Shown one piece after another: positions 24,036 through 34,306 of a stretch of DNA of 64,000 nucleotides (positions within the stretch are counted from its first letter, which is position 1; every line of letters starts with the position of its first letter). A program made the translations under genes and the position numbers. This stretch comes from Lithospermum erythrorhizon (lineage: Eukaryota; Streptophyta; Magnoliopsida; Boraginales; Boraginaceae), in NCBI GenBank assembly GCA_019722365.1, contig JADFUC010002352.1, positions 62,001 to 126,000 on the forward strand, written 5' to 3'. The notes beneath the pieces are model-generated. The model had not been told where the DNA came from, made no database searches, and was given only the letters and a program-made list of their open reading frames with translations.

Positions 24036-25430
24036 AGATATTAAATGAGAAAAGATTATACCGCGGTGAAACAACTGTCCTGGTAATTACAACTAATCAA
24101 GCAACACAATTCATTTTTACGATTGACTAATCAATATATTTAACAAAAAAAAAAGATGAAGAGTTGATAAATACCTTAAATTGTCAAACAAAAAATAGAT
24201 GAAGGGTTAAACTGCACAGATAGAGGTGAATAAGGGTTTAGAGACGTGTGGCCGTGTGATGAAAAATATCGGCAAGAAATTGGGGATGAGTGGCTATGTG
24301 ATGAAAAATGGTAAGTGTTTAACAAAATAAAAAATACAATCTTTAGTATATTTTCCTTTGAATATTCTTCTTACCCAATCCAGCTTAAGATTGTCGGCTT
24401 TTAAATTTTGTTAAATCTCTTGAGCTTGTGTTAAATATATTTGTTTGTGTTATATAATATCTTATAAAAATATATCAATGAAAAGAGTTTGAAATGTAAT
24501 TTCATTGATATAGTTTTACATCAAGTATTATCTGTCTGAGCAAAAATATTTATGATCAAAGTTGAAGAGAGATGAACAAAAGATGAACTGTCTTTGTCAT
24601 CGGAAAGGAGTATATAACATATCTGAGAACTATTTGAGCAACCGTCTAAATACCTCGATCCTAAAAGATCTTCCATTTTGATTTTCAACGGTCAAAATTA
24701 ACAAAATTTACGGCCTTAATTAGCACAAATAACTTACATTTCAATCAAAATTATCACCTTAATAATAAAGTATGCTAAAAAAACTATCTTTTGATATATT
24801 TTACACAAAATATTATATAACATTATAAAAAATATTCCAGCAACTATCAAAATCCAAAAATAGAAAATCTTTTCGGACTTAAAAAATCTAGTTAATAAAA
24901 AAATATTACAGAAGGAGAAAAATTACAGTTAAGCTAAGAAGAGCGTTGAGTTTCGTATTGGTTCAAGAACAAAAATAGGTAAACTTGAGAAATATTATGA
25001 AGTGGAAATCAAATAAATTAATCAATAAATTAATTGAGAATAAATCGCAAATAGCTCAATTATCACAAAAATATAATAATATAAAATCAATAAATGAATT
25101 GTGAATTAGTGGTGAGTATTAAATTAAAAGCAACTGTCGAGAAGTAACAACAAATAAATTAATCAATTGAACAAATAAATTAATCAAAATCCTAATTAAA
25201 ATAGCAATCAAAATCTTAAGTGAAACAATTGAACCAAATTGAAATATTAATTAAAATCATAATTAAAATGCCAAATTAAAACATTTAAATATCTAATTGA
25301 ACAAAAATAATAATTGAATACTAATCGAATCCGTCGAAAAGCTTCAGCAGCCATTCTAACCAATCTACATGTTGTTTTACTCTTTTTGGGCACTTTTCAA
25401 ACAAATTAGAAGTTGTAAGATAGGAGAACT
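24036..25430. other. AT-rich unassigned DNA
   Basis: No gene recognised. An imperfect duplication around GTGATGAAAAAT (about 24257 and 24299) and many AATTAAAAT runs (25150-25330) are the only structure seen. Confidence 0.3.
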
Positions 25431-25438
25431 TTGTAGGG

Positions 25439-25536
25439 AGAGAGAGAGCGGAGGAGTGGAGAGAGTGAATGACAACTGCGGAGGATTTCTTTTTGAGTAC
25501 GGAGGGGGAGGGGGCTGAGAGGGAGAAGAGGAGGGA
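25439..25536 (+). repeat. GA-rich low-complexity tract
   Basis: GAGAGAG and GGAGG runs dominate this stretch, continuing to a ten-base G run near 25586. An overlapping 140-codon open frame is explained by this composition and is not called. Confidence 0.6.
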
Positions 25537-25619
25537 GGGTGCGTTAATGGTTTATTGCTTTTGGGGTCGGTTTAATGGTTATTGGGGGGGGGGGAGAGGT
25601 TCTTACTTTTTTTGGGAAT

Positions 25620-25738
25620 ATCGACCTTATGGCTCGGTTCTACGCTTTGAAATCCGAATCGAGCAATCGAATCGAGGCTTATTCGAGGCGAATATCCCGA
25701 ATCGTATCGAGCTTTCAGGCTCGCTCACAGCCCTAGGT
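25620..25738 (-). mobile_element. hAT-type terminal fragment
   Basis: Read on the minus strand the segment begins CTAGGGCTGTGAGCGAGCC and is followed by repeated CTCGATTCG and TCGATACGATTCG motifs. TAGGGCTGTGAGC-type starts with close repeats of GAGC or TCGA are typical of non-autonomous plant hAT ends. The opposite end was not found. Confidence 0.45.
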
Positions 25739-26303
25739 GTGGCCTGCGTGTTAGTTGGGACTAGGGGGAGAGAGTTGATGGTTGAAAAAGGAGTCCGACT
25801 AAGAGGGTGTTTGGGCTCAGCACAGCCAAATAATGTTGGGTTTAGGATGAATGACTATTTTACCCTCCCTATTTGTCGGTGTAATAGTTGATGAAGTTTA
25901 GGTAGGGTAAAATTATCGTTGCATTTAAAAAATATTATTTGAGTGTATTACATGGTGTTGCTTGTGGTGTTTGGGGCTCAGAATATTTTATATACTTTTG
26001 CCTTGATACAACTTCTATTTTGATGTTATTTTTATTTTTAAAATTTTTAAGTATGCTACTTTAACCCGATCGTCTTTGTAACATTATTTCCTCTAACTCC
26101 AATTCAAAATGGTAGTGTTCGATTAATTGAGTTGTTATTCACATACGAAATTGTAAAAAGGATAGTAAATTACATTTTAACCCGTAGTTGTCGTTATAGT
26201 ATTTGAGCTCAAGGGGAGTAAAGCTGGTGAGTCGATTATATTGTTAATGTTTAAGTATATATATATATAAGTGTTGGGGTGGGGAATTCGAAAAATAATG
26301 TTG

Positions 26304-26375
26304 CTAGAGGGGGCTTGAACCCACGTCAATTTTTTGCAAATGGAAGGACTTTGCTATCTTAACAAGCTATTTACT
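26304..26375 (-). other. tRNA-like (SINE-type) relic
   Basis: On the minus strand GGTTCAAGCC (26312-26321) matches the pol III B box and sits in a T-arm-like setting (GTGGGTTCAAGCCCCC). About 50 bases upstream, TAGCTTGTTAAGATAGCAAAG gives a poor A-box-like stretch in separate short pieces. There is no full cloverleaf, so it is not a functional tRNA; a SINE or tRNA-derived fragment is likely. Confidence 0.35.
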
Positions 26376-26394
26376 TGTAAGATATCGCATTATA

Positions 26395-26946
26395 TAAATT
26401 AATCATTAACAATTTTTTAATTTGTTACATTAAGTGATACCTAAGGTAAATTAAATTTTAATATATATATATATATTTTTATGTTTATATATTTTTAATG
26501 TGTTACAATAATAATATTGTAACCCAAAAAAAGTGATAACTTAATGTTACATGTTTTCTAAGTGTTACATTAAGTGTTACATAAATTATGTAACATATAA
26601 AAGTGTTACCTTAAAATGTTACCTATTATGTAAGTGTTCGTTGAGTGATACATAAGCCCTTAACGCAAAAAAGTGATACGCTAAAATGTTACACTATTTT
26701 AAAAGCGTTACATGAGTGATCACCTAAAGTATAAACACAAAAAAAATGATCACGTAAAATGTTACGCATTTTTAAAAGCGTTACATGGTGATACCAAAGT
26801 ATGGAACACGAAAGTGATACCTTAAATATTATCTATTTTTAAAGTGTTACATAATAAAAAAGAATGTTCCATAGTTTTTACTGTCATCGCCAATTTTCAA
26901 TTATTAAAAAGTGTCAATGCTGAGGTGTTATCTAATCAATTTTCTC
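26395..26946 (+). repeat. probable LTR with AAGTGTTAC array, plus orientation
   Basis: AAGTGTTAC occurs at least four times, with AAGTGATAC and AAATGTTAC variants every 30 to 50 bases. An (AT)n run lies at about 26462-26476. The segment stops immediately before a primer-binding-site match, so it is read as the 3' part of a 5' LTR of a plus-strand element. It mirrors the array at 19325-19800. Confidence 0.4.
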
Positions 26947-26966
26947 TTGGTATGCAGAGCTCTCCA
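26947..26966 (+). promoter_or_regulatory. Copia-type primer-binding site
   Basis: CTTGGTATGCAGAGCTCTCC matches the TTGGTATCAGAGCTC initiator-Met primer site with one extra base. It is followed by only about 115 bases of internal sequence before dispersed repeat copy B, so the element it served is truncated. Confidence 0.5.
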
Positions 26967-27063
26967 TGACACAAGATTACGATCTTACTCTTATAAGATG
27001 AGTCGCGCTCACGATCCGATTGAAATTATTATGTCTAAAAGTATAACGAATAGCAGAATACAT

Positions 27064-27835
27064 TGTCGATAAGCTACAAGGCCAAACAAGCTACTTTGTG
27101 AAAAGTAAAATCTTTCCAAAGTAAAAGCAGGTTTATTGGCAGAAGTTCGAGTGCCAGTAGCACTACGTCTGGGGCCAGTTCTTGCGATGAAGGATTCAAA
27201 TATGGCCAAAATTCTGAAATAAGGTCTTACTCGAATGCTTTCCCGAACTCTCTTGGCCTGTCTACTTTCCGTCTGAATGTATAAGGCTCGGTATCACATT
27301 ACTCTTAGCACTTATCCTTATTTCTGGCAGCTACTATCGCAGTATGTAAAGTATATCTTTACTAGAATAAAAGCATTTGTGTCAGGTGTCGCGAACGGTT
27401 ATGCAATCTTAATGGAGTTTATAATGTAGCTCCGTGCGATTGACCTCACGCACCTAAATCCTCACTTTCAAAGCTCTATGCTTCAATACAATATGCAGTA
27501 CACTCTTTGTTTATGCAACGTCACAAATGCGCATTAGAGCGCCATTATATAGTGTAGGCATTACAGCGTTTATAGCAAATTTTGCTATAGCGAAAACTTC
27601 ATCTTGTAGATAATAAATGCTTCGGTCAACTTTCCCATTTGATTTTAGGCGTGTATCTTTGTTATTTGATTGTGAGTAATGCGTAAGGTCAATAGAATCA
27701 TATCTTAAAGTTACCAGGTGATCTCTTAGGATATGTTAACAAAATCTTGTCGAAGATGCGTAAATTCTTGAATAGTTCTTGAAAATGCATCGAAGATTTT
27801 GAGTCGTGACAAAGCAAGCTTGGCCAAAGCTACAA
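27064..27835. repeat. dispersed 0.8 kb repeat, copy B
   Basis: Homologous to 10864-11665. Here the unit is flanked by a perfect 9-bp direct repeat AAGCTACAA (27071-27079 and 27827-27835). Just inside lie inverted GGCCAA ends (27080 and, reversed, 27820), as in a Mutator-type insertion. The shared CATTGTCGAT left of both copies argues that the repeat extends further than this insertion model allows. No coding sequence. Confidence 0.6.
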
Positions 27836-28214
27836 TCTTATTTAACAGTTCCTATCATTACTACTATTCAGAATATAATTAAACTACTATGGGCCTATAT
27901 ATTACCCTAACAATTTATCGGATAAATAGATAAATCGGAGGATTCCAGTCCACCAAGCAAAATTGATTGTTTCTTGGCTTAATTTAACAAAGAAATTAGA
28001 GACCTTCACCCGTCCTCATCTCTTTTGAAAAAGGGACACTTTCAATTTTGTCAGTGTTTGAAACAATTTTTTCATTTTCGTCAAGGGATGACAGATTTTG
28101 TAACACGAGTTTATTTTAATCCTTTGATATTTATGATGAATAAGTTCAATTACTACATTATTAAAGACTGATGGATCAAGCTTGAGTTGTACACAATTGA
28201 AATGAATTACTTTC
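27836..28214. other. unassigned DNA between repeat copy B and the Copia element
   Basis: No feature recognised. An 88-codon minus open frame (28282-28016) has no known motif and overlaps the LTR edge. Confidence 0.3.
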
Positions 28215-28519
28215 TGTAAACTACTCAATGCACTATGAAACTGAGCAAATGTAAGAATGCAAAAACTAGCAATTCGAATCACTTTTCATTGCACTAGGAT
28301 TGTGGCTTTTATAGTCAATAGTTACAACTTGAAATGCTAATCTAAAGGATATTATTAAGGCATTATAGAGCCGGTACTAACAACTTAATCTACCAAAGCA
28401 TAATAGTGGGAATATGGAAACAACTATCTAACAAACTACCATAAATTTAGCAACTATATTATTGAATGGAAATCGACGTTTCATGACTTTGCACAGAATT
28501 TGCATGGCTAACTTCAACA
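28215..28519 (-). repeat. 3' LTR of the Copia element
   Basis: On the minus strand it begins TGTTGAAG and ends TTTACA. It matches 32587-32884 throughout, apart from scattered substitutions and an extra CTACTCA near its end. Confidence 0.85.
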
Positions 28520-28534
28520 CTCTCCCTTAAGCTC
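28520..28534 (-). promoter_or_regulatory. polypurine tract of the Copia element
   Basis: The minus strand reads AGCTTAAGGGAGAG directly before the 3' LTR start TGTTGAAG, the place where plus-strand DNA synthesis is primed. Confidence 0.8.
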
Positions 28535-28599
28535 AACATGGAATGTTTAGCTTATACATTGACCTCGTTCCCAAAAGACTTATAAATTTCATGGATGAT

Positions 28600-28860
28600 T
28601 CACTCTTGATAAGCGATTAAAATGTCGACAACGGTTGCGGTGCCACAGAACTCAAGTGCAATTTTCCCTTCCTTAGTGAGGTTTCTCAAGAAATGAAACC
28701 TGATATCAATGTGCTTACTCCTTCCATGTAGTACTGGATTTTTGGACAGCTTGATAGTAGAACTATTATCACATTTGATATGTATGCAATTATCTGTGAC
28801 ATGTTCAAGTTCTTCCAAGATTCTCTTCATCCATATGCCTTGTCAAGCACATACTATGAT
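28600..28860 (-). pseudogene. Copia RNase H fragment
   Basis: A 76-residue frame contains IKCDNSSTIKLSKNP and GRSKHIDIRFHFLRNL, the end of Copia RNase H with the conserved Asp in CDN and the HID motif. The upstream part of the domain (normally with an AEAEY-type motif) is out of frame, and the frame stops soon after the end of the domain. Confidence 0.8.
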
Positions 28861-29382
28861 AGAATAGCTATGAATTAAACACGTAGTGGATGGAAATTAA
28901 ATTTATGGGTTGTTTCTTTGAGCTCGAGCCGCGACTCCATTGCTAATCAGAAAAACATATCAACGTACTCTTTATCATTCTTGTCTCCCTCTGAAATTCA
29001 AATTGTCGATTAGCCAGGCTAGTAATTCTCCTCCTTCTTTGTCTCTCTAATAGTAGATGCCATAATCAGTGGTTCCCTTCAAGTATCTAAGTACTCTTTT
29101 GGCTAGCTGGAAGTGTAACTCAGTTGGTCTTGACATGAATCTGCTCAGAATACTCACAGAAAATATCATGTCAAGTCTTGTATTAGTCAAATACATGAGA
29201 CTTCACACAGAATTTGTTTGTAATGAAGTTTCATGTCGGCCTTCCTACACATCTTTGTCGATTATTGTTCTAAGAATCATTGGACCTGTCTGAGGAGATT
29301 CTGATCATCCGTACGCGAATCTCTTTGGATTTCTTACACTATTTTATCCCCAGCGGATAAATATTCACCTTGTGTTCTTTGT

Positions 29383-29700
29383 TCAATGCAGGAAGTAGTT
29401 CATGTTGCCAAAATCAGTCATATCAAACACCTTCACCATGCTTTCCTTGAACTTCGTCATCATCTCATTATCATCTCCAGTGTATATGAGATCATCTACA
29501 TATACACTAACAATGATTATGCTTCTAGTTTCACTTCTTTTAGTGAATAATGTTTGTTCATTATCACTATTCTTGAAACCATTCATCATGAAGTGAGCTT
29601 CTATCTTACTAAACGAAACTGCAGAACTTGCTTGATCCATAAAGAGTCTTATGCGGTTTGTACACACACCAATGCTCTTTTACTGCGCCGAATCCGGTGG
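29383..29700 (-). pseudogene. Copia reverse transcriptase fragment
   Basis: The frame reads KIEAHFMMNGFKNS, then IIIVSVYVDDLIYTGDD and DFGNMNYFL. The catalytic YVDD pair and the following TGDD-like and L/M-NYFLG motifs place it in Copia reverse transcriptase, palm region. The upstream finger region (29.7-30.3 kb) is present but broken by stops. Confidence 0.85.
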
Positions 29701-30767
29701 TTGGCTTGACATATACATCTTCTTCTATTTCTCCCTGCAAGAAAGTAGATTTCACATTTAGTTGAGAAATTTTCCATTTGTTATGAGCTGCTATCTTGGT
29801 ATCGTCAGCCGATTATCCATTAACATGAGGAGCAAAGTCTTCTCTATAATCCTCGCCTCTACATGAATAGCCATTTGAAACTAATAGGTTTTTATGTTTC
29901 ATGCTTCATCAGTTTTTGTCTTGTATATCCATTTCACTCCAATTTTCTTGGAGCCTTGGTAGCTCTGATTAGACTCAAGTGTTGTTCCTTTGTGACTCAA
30001 ATGTTAAGCTTTGCATAGCCTTTCTCCATTTTTCTTCCAGATTTTCCTCTTCAAAATAGAATGGATCTTCAATGTCATTTTTAAGGACCATATTGACTTC
30101 ATCATCACTTAGTTCTCTTACGGCATAATCATTCATCCGTCACAGTTTGTCCACTTGGCTGCTCTTCACTTTCCCTGATTTGTGACTCTCCACTTGATTT
30201 GGAGGACCTTCATCTTCATCTATCTTTGCGTCGTTTGATTTTCTTCCTGACTGTGGCATCATTATTTTGATCATCTATTTGGATGATCGATGTGAAGCTT
30301 AACGCGTAGCCAGTGCCGTCGGTATTGCTCGTTCTATGTCATTACCTTACTGGCTTAGCTTGCAACTCTTTCCACTTCCATTGTTTGTCTTCCTCAAACA
30401 ATACGTCTCTGCTTATCATAACCTTTTCAGTCAATACATTAAATAATTTAGCATTTTTGTACGCCCGTTCGGATCTGAGTTTTTAGCCCATTGTCTAAGC
30501 TTTGTCTCTTCCAAGTTTTGGCGCATGCTGGCATGTCTGAACATCCACTTCTCAGTAGGTCAATTATAGGCTTGTTTCCACTCGAGCTGCAGTGGTGTCA
30601 TTCCTTCAAGCATTAGTAGGACACACAGTCGTTATATGACTCCATTACAACTTAGGGCCAAAATCTCTTAGGCATGTTCTTTCCTGATAGCATTGACCTT
30701 ACTATATTCATAATGGTTCTTTTTTTCCTCTGAGCCACTCCATTTTGTTGGAGAGTATAAGCAGTAG

Positions 30768-31256
30768 TCAAATGCCTTTTGATTCCATGGTTTTGCAGAA
30801 TTCATCAAAATCTGTAGAGTTGAATTCACCACCTTTATCTGTCCTTAGGCATTTAATCTTAGCATTCACATCAGTTTCTACCATGCTCTTAAAGTACTTG
30901 AAATGAGTGAATGCATCAGATTTATTTTCTAGCAAGTATATCCAACATTTCCTACTATAATGATCTATGAATAATATGAAATATCTTTTGCCACTACTAG
31001 ATATAGGACTTATAGGGCCACATAAATCAGAATGTACAAGTTCTAGTAGCTTACTTGCTCTCCATGTAGCTTCTTTAGGAAATACTATTCTTGTCTGTTT
31101 TCCATTTAACCAATCAATGCAACTGAAGTTGTCATTCTTGAATTCTAACAGGCCATGAACCATCTTCTTGCATTGCAAATTGCACAAGCTTTTGTAATTC
31201 AAATGTCCAACTCTTTGATGCCATAAGATAGTGATGTCTTTTGTTGTTGCCTGCAT
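30768..31256 (-). pseudogene. Copia GAG-pre-integrase and integrase core
   Basis: The frame has 162 residues. The zinc-binding part reads LWHQRVGHLNYKSL and later FSCIDWLNGKQ: the two His and the first Cys are kept, but the second Cys position is Trp. The catalytic core shows HSDLCGPI (first Asp) and LRTDKGGEF (second Asp), with the downstream Glu expected just past the frame break. This is the longest intact piece of the element. Confidence 0.9.
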
Positions 31257-31283
31257 ACATTGCTCTTTTGATTTTCTGCAATC

Positions 31284-31610
31284 CTACAACTCAAAGATGA
31301 TCTTAAATATCCTATTTGTCTTCATGTTTGTTTGTATGATCTCTCCTCTTTTTGGATGTGTTACACTATATTTTTCCTCCTTAAACATTATTGTTAATCC
31401 CTTTTCTTGCAATGGTGTCCCAGCTCGATAGTTGTTCTTTAGCAGGCACAAGGTAAACATCTCCATGACATCCCTGATACATTGTTCAATATAGCTTGCT
31501 ACCTTTTCGACCACAGATAATTTAGTGTTGTTTGCATGTTTTACCGAATGCTTGAAGGTTTTATCAAGTACTGAGAAGAGTTCTTCTGACTTGCACATGT
31601 GATTGGATCA
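31284..31610 (-). pseudogene. Copia protease domain lacking its active site
   Basis: The frame shows ELFSVLDKTFKHSVK, NNTKLSVVEK and the connecting LQEKGLTIMFKE, all typical of the Copia retropepsin and the following linker. The Asp-Ser/Thr-Gly triad that should lie about ten residues upstream is absent; at 31610-31600 the DNA appears to have lost several bases there. Confidence 0.7.
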
Positions 31611-31689
31611 TCCAAATTCTAAACACCATGCCAATCCCATTTTAACACTAACATTCGGTCACATTCAAAGCAAGTCATCTTCTTCTTCA

Positions 31690-32489
31690 AAGGCAGTGTA
31701 ATGAGCTTCCTTGTTCCATTTTGAGCATTCATATTGAAAATGTCCCATCTTGTGACATTTGTAACATTCAATAGCAGATTTATTGAATGATTGTCTACTC
31801 GCTCATTACTTAACGCAAAGAGTTCTTACTCTTCCTCTTGTGCTGCCATATACATGCTTCTACTTTTAATACTTGATCATCTGCTTCCTTCTGAAATCTT
31901 TTAAACTTTTGTTCATGCATTGTGAGTATACTTTGCAATTTATCTACACTTAGTTTATCTATGTTTGTAGATTCTTCAATTGATACACTGACATAGGTGA
32001 AGAGTGCAGCCGAGAGTCCTCGACGCTTCTCAACGATCTTAGAATCGGTGCCTCCCGTTACTTGAGACTTGTTTGCCACTTGAGTAACCTTTTCTAGATA
32101 CTCATTGATAGTCTCACCTTTCTTCATTTCTAGTAGCTTAAATTCCCTCCTCAAGGCATTACAGGTTGTTCTCTTCGCTACGATTTCCTCGAACTTAATT
32201 TTTAAGCAGGAGTCCCATATTATTTTTGGAGCTCATACGTCTAGTATTTTTTTCAGAAATACTTCCACATCGAGCTTGAAAAGAGATAATGCTTGACTTG
32301 ATGAGCTTTTGTTCTCACCTCATCCAAGAGTGCTCTTTGATGCTGTGAGTCTTTGCATTATCCAACGGGTTCACTATACCTCTGATTCCCGAGTCCTTTT
32401 GCCCTAAGTAAGTTCTCCATCATCTCACTCCAATGGTCATAATGACCATCGAAATGTGGAATCTGTGTGAGCGTCTTGTCTTCACTCAT
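31690..32489 (-). pseudogene. Copia gag with zinc knuckle
   Basis: It starts with ATG at 32489, giving MSEDKTLTQIPHFDG then HYDHWSEMMENLL, the usual Copia capsid start. The central part (32154-31810) reads LRREFKLLEMKKGETINEY, then IEESTNIDKLSVDKLQS and MHEQKFKR, a UBN2-type gag. A full CCHC knuckle CYKCHKMGHFQYEC lies at about 31772-31724. At least two frame breaks separate these parts. Confidence 0.85.
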
Positions 32490-32554
32490 TTTTCTCTATT
32501 GCTCTCTTGTTTTCCTCTCTAGACCTCTCTTGTATATCACTTTCGATTCTCACC

Positions 32555-32570
32555 GGCTTTGATACCCATT
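32555..32570 (-). promoter_or_regulatory. primer-binding site of the Copia element
   Basis: The minus strand reads TGGGTATCAAAGCC, close to the initiator-Met primer site. It lies about 17 bases inside the 5' LTR, a little further than the usual spacing. Confidence 0.65.
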
Positions 32571-32586
32571 AATAGATCAGAAAGGT

Positions 32587-32884
32587 TGTAAATGCACTAT
32601 GAAACTGAGCAAATGTAAGAATGCAAAAACTAGCAATTTGAATCACTTTTCATTGCACTAGGATTGTGGCTTTTATAGCCAATAGTTACAACTTAAAATG
32701 CTAATCTAAAGGAGATTATTAAGGCATTATAGAGCCAGTACTAACAACTTAATCTACCAAGCATAATAGTGGGAATATGGAAACAACTATCTAACAAACT
32801 ACCATAAATTTAGCAACTACATTATTGAATGGAAAAATAGACATTTCATGAATTTGCATAGGATTTGCATGGCTAACTTCAACA
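32587..32884 (-). repeat. 5' LTR of the Copia element
   Basis: On the minus strand it begins TGTTGAAG and ends TTTACA, as the 3' LTR does. Transcription of the element would start within it. Confidence 0.85.
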
Positions 32885-34200
32885 GAAGCTAAACATTTTC
32901 TATATGTTATTATGGATGGTCAATTTTATAATGACTCGATATTTAATGAATGCTCTTTAGGTATTTTTTTAAATTACATGCATACCAAATTCTTTGACAT
33001 ATCAGGAGACTGAAGAAACAAAAGTGTTCTATGTCATGCGTTAGACTCGGAGTGGGGAAAAATAGTAGACAAACTCCATAACATAATTATGCACTAGACC
33101 GAAAACACTACTCTACTGTGAACATTGTATTTGTGAAAATTTCATTGCAAAATGTGAATCCTAAGAACTGAAGCAAAGCCTATGTTAAAATGTAGACTTT
33201 TCAGAAGTTTTCCTCTGTATATATATGCAAAACTATTTGTATGGACAAAAAATGATCTGATAAAAAACTAATTATTATAGGTTGTAACAGTGTGGGTTTA
33301 GGGATAGAGACGAGGGAATGAAATTATGGAAAGGAGTTCTTATACACAAACTCAGAATTCTTATAAATTTTCTTTAAAATCAATTTATTATATTACTTTA
33401 TCAAATTTAAACATTTACTTTTAACTTTTACACAAAATTAGATTTCCTATATTACATCCCTCATTATTAAAATATTATATATTACTATTAAATCTTCCAA
33501 AAATGTACCTCTAAAGCATAACCACACCACACTACCATACATATACTATTTATCCATACTCACAAAAGTAACTTTAGTGTGGGCCCATTAGATTTTACAC
33601 CATGATTTTTGACTGCCTTAACGACGAGGCATCTATTATTTATAGTTTTTATAATTTTTTGTCTAACTTATTTTTAAATTTAAGGATGAGGAGAGTTTTA
33701 CACACTCTGGTGCAAGTGTAGATATCATGGCCTCCCTATGGCCTTGACTTCACCGTTTCTATATTAGACCATTTGTCTGAATGTAGGGCGAGACACTTGA
33801 AAGTTTTCTTAAGTGAAACAAATATAAATATTCTTTATTAAAGACTCTCTTAATATTAAACATAAATTATTAAACTTATTAAATGTCTAAATGTTATGTA
33901 TACTAAAACTTAGAAAATACTAGAATAAGAATGAATATTTTCAAAAAATTTAGAAGGCCATGCCATTGTCAAACTACTCTCCCACCCGGCTACTCCTGAT
34001 GAGCTATTGTACCAAAAAAATGTACATCTACCACAGATTGGCCTATACAAGTCTTCATATAAGGTGATCCATATATTAATTTCCACAAATTCTAATTTAA
34101 ACCTCTCTCATTTTTGAGTCCTTAATTAAAGCACACCCACAGTAGTAAACAGTAAAAGGATTATTTTTCCCTTAACTTAAACTTCCTCGCACCACACTTG
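32885..34200. other. AT-rich unassigned DNA, with possible LTR remains at its right end
   Basis: No coding signal. The right-hand part up to 34288 must contain the 3' LTR of the next Copia element, because that element's polypurine tract ends there, but I could not find the other LTR edge. Confidence 0.35.
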
Positions 34201-34288
34201 CAACAAGGGGGCTAAAATAGTCATTTCTAATCCTTTTTAGCTCTTGTTTGGTTTGTGCTTATAGAACTAGTGCTCATTATACCTAACA

Positions 34289-34306
34289 CCCCCCCTCAAG
34301 TTGGAG
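34289..34306 (-). promoter_or_regulatory. polypurine tract of degraded Copia element
   Basis: The minus strand reads AACTTGAGGGGGGG directly before TGTTAGGTATAATGAGC. CTTGAGGGGGG followed by TGTTA is a common 3' LTR junction in plant Copia elements. Confidence 0.65.

Larger units (their letters stand above)
28215..32884 (-). mobile_element. Copia LTR retrotransposon, nearly full length
   Basis: A 4.67 kb element with two LTRs that differ at only about 15 sites by eye over about 300 bp, a primer-binding site beside the 5' LTR, a polypurine tract beside the 3' LTR, and gag, protease, integrase, reverse transcriptase and RNase H in Copia order on the minus strand. It is the youngest retroelement in the window by LTR similarity. 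It is no longer autonomous: frames are broken and the protease active site is gone. No clear 5-bp target duplication is seen (flanks CTTTC-like and GAAGC). Confidence 0.9.

Noticed and set aside
25469..25891. 140-codon plus open frame, the longest on the plus strand outside the Gypsy region
   Set aside because: It crosses a GA-rich tract, a G homopolymer and a hAT terminus; no domain is visible.
26304..26375. functional tRNA gene
   Set aside because: Only a T-arm-like half is present; no acceptor stem or anticodon arm can be folded with confidence.
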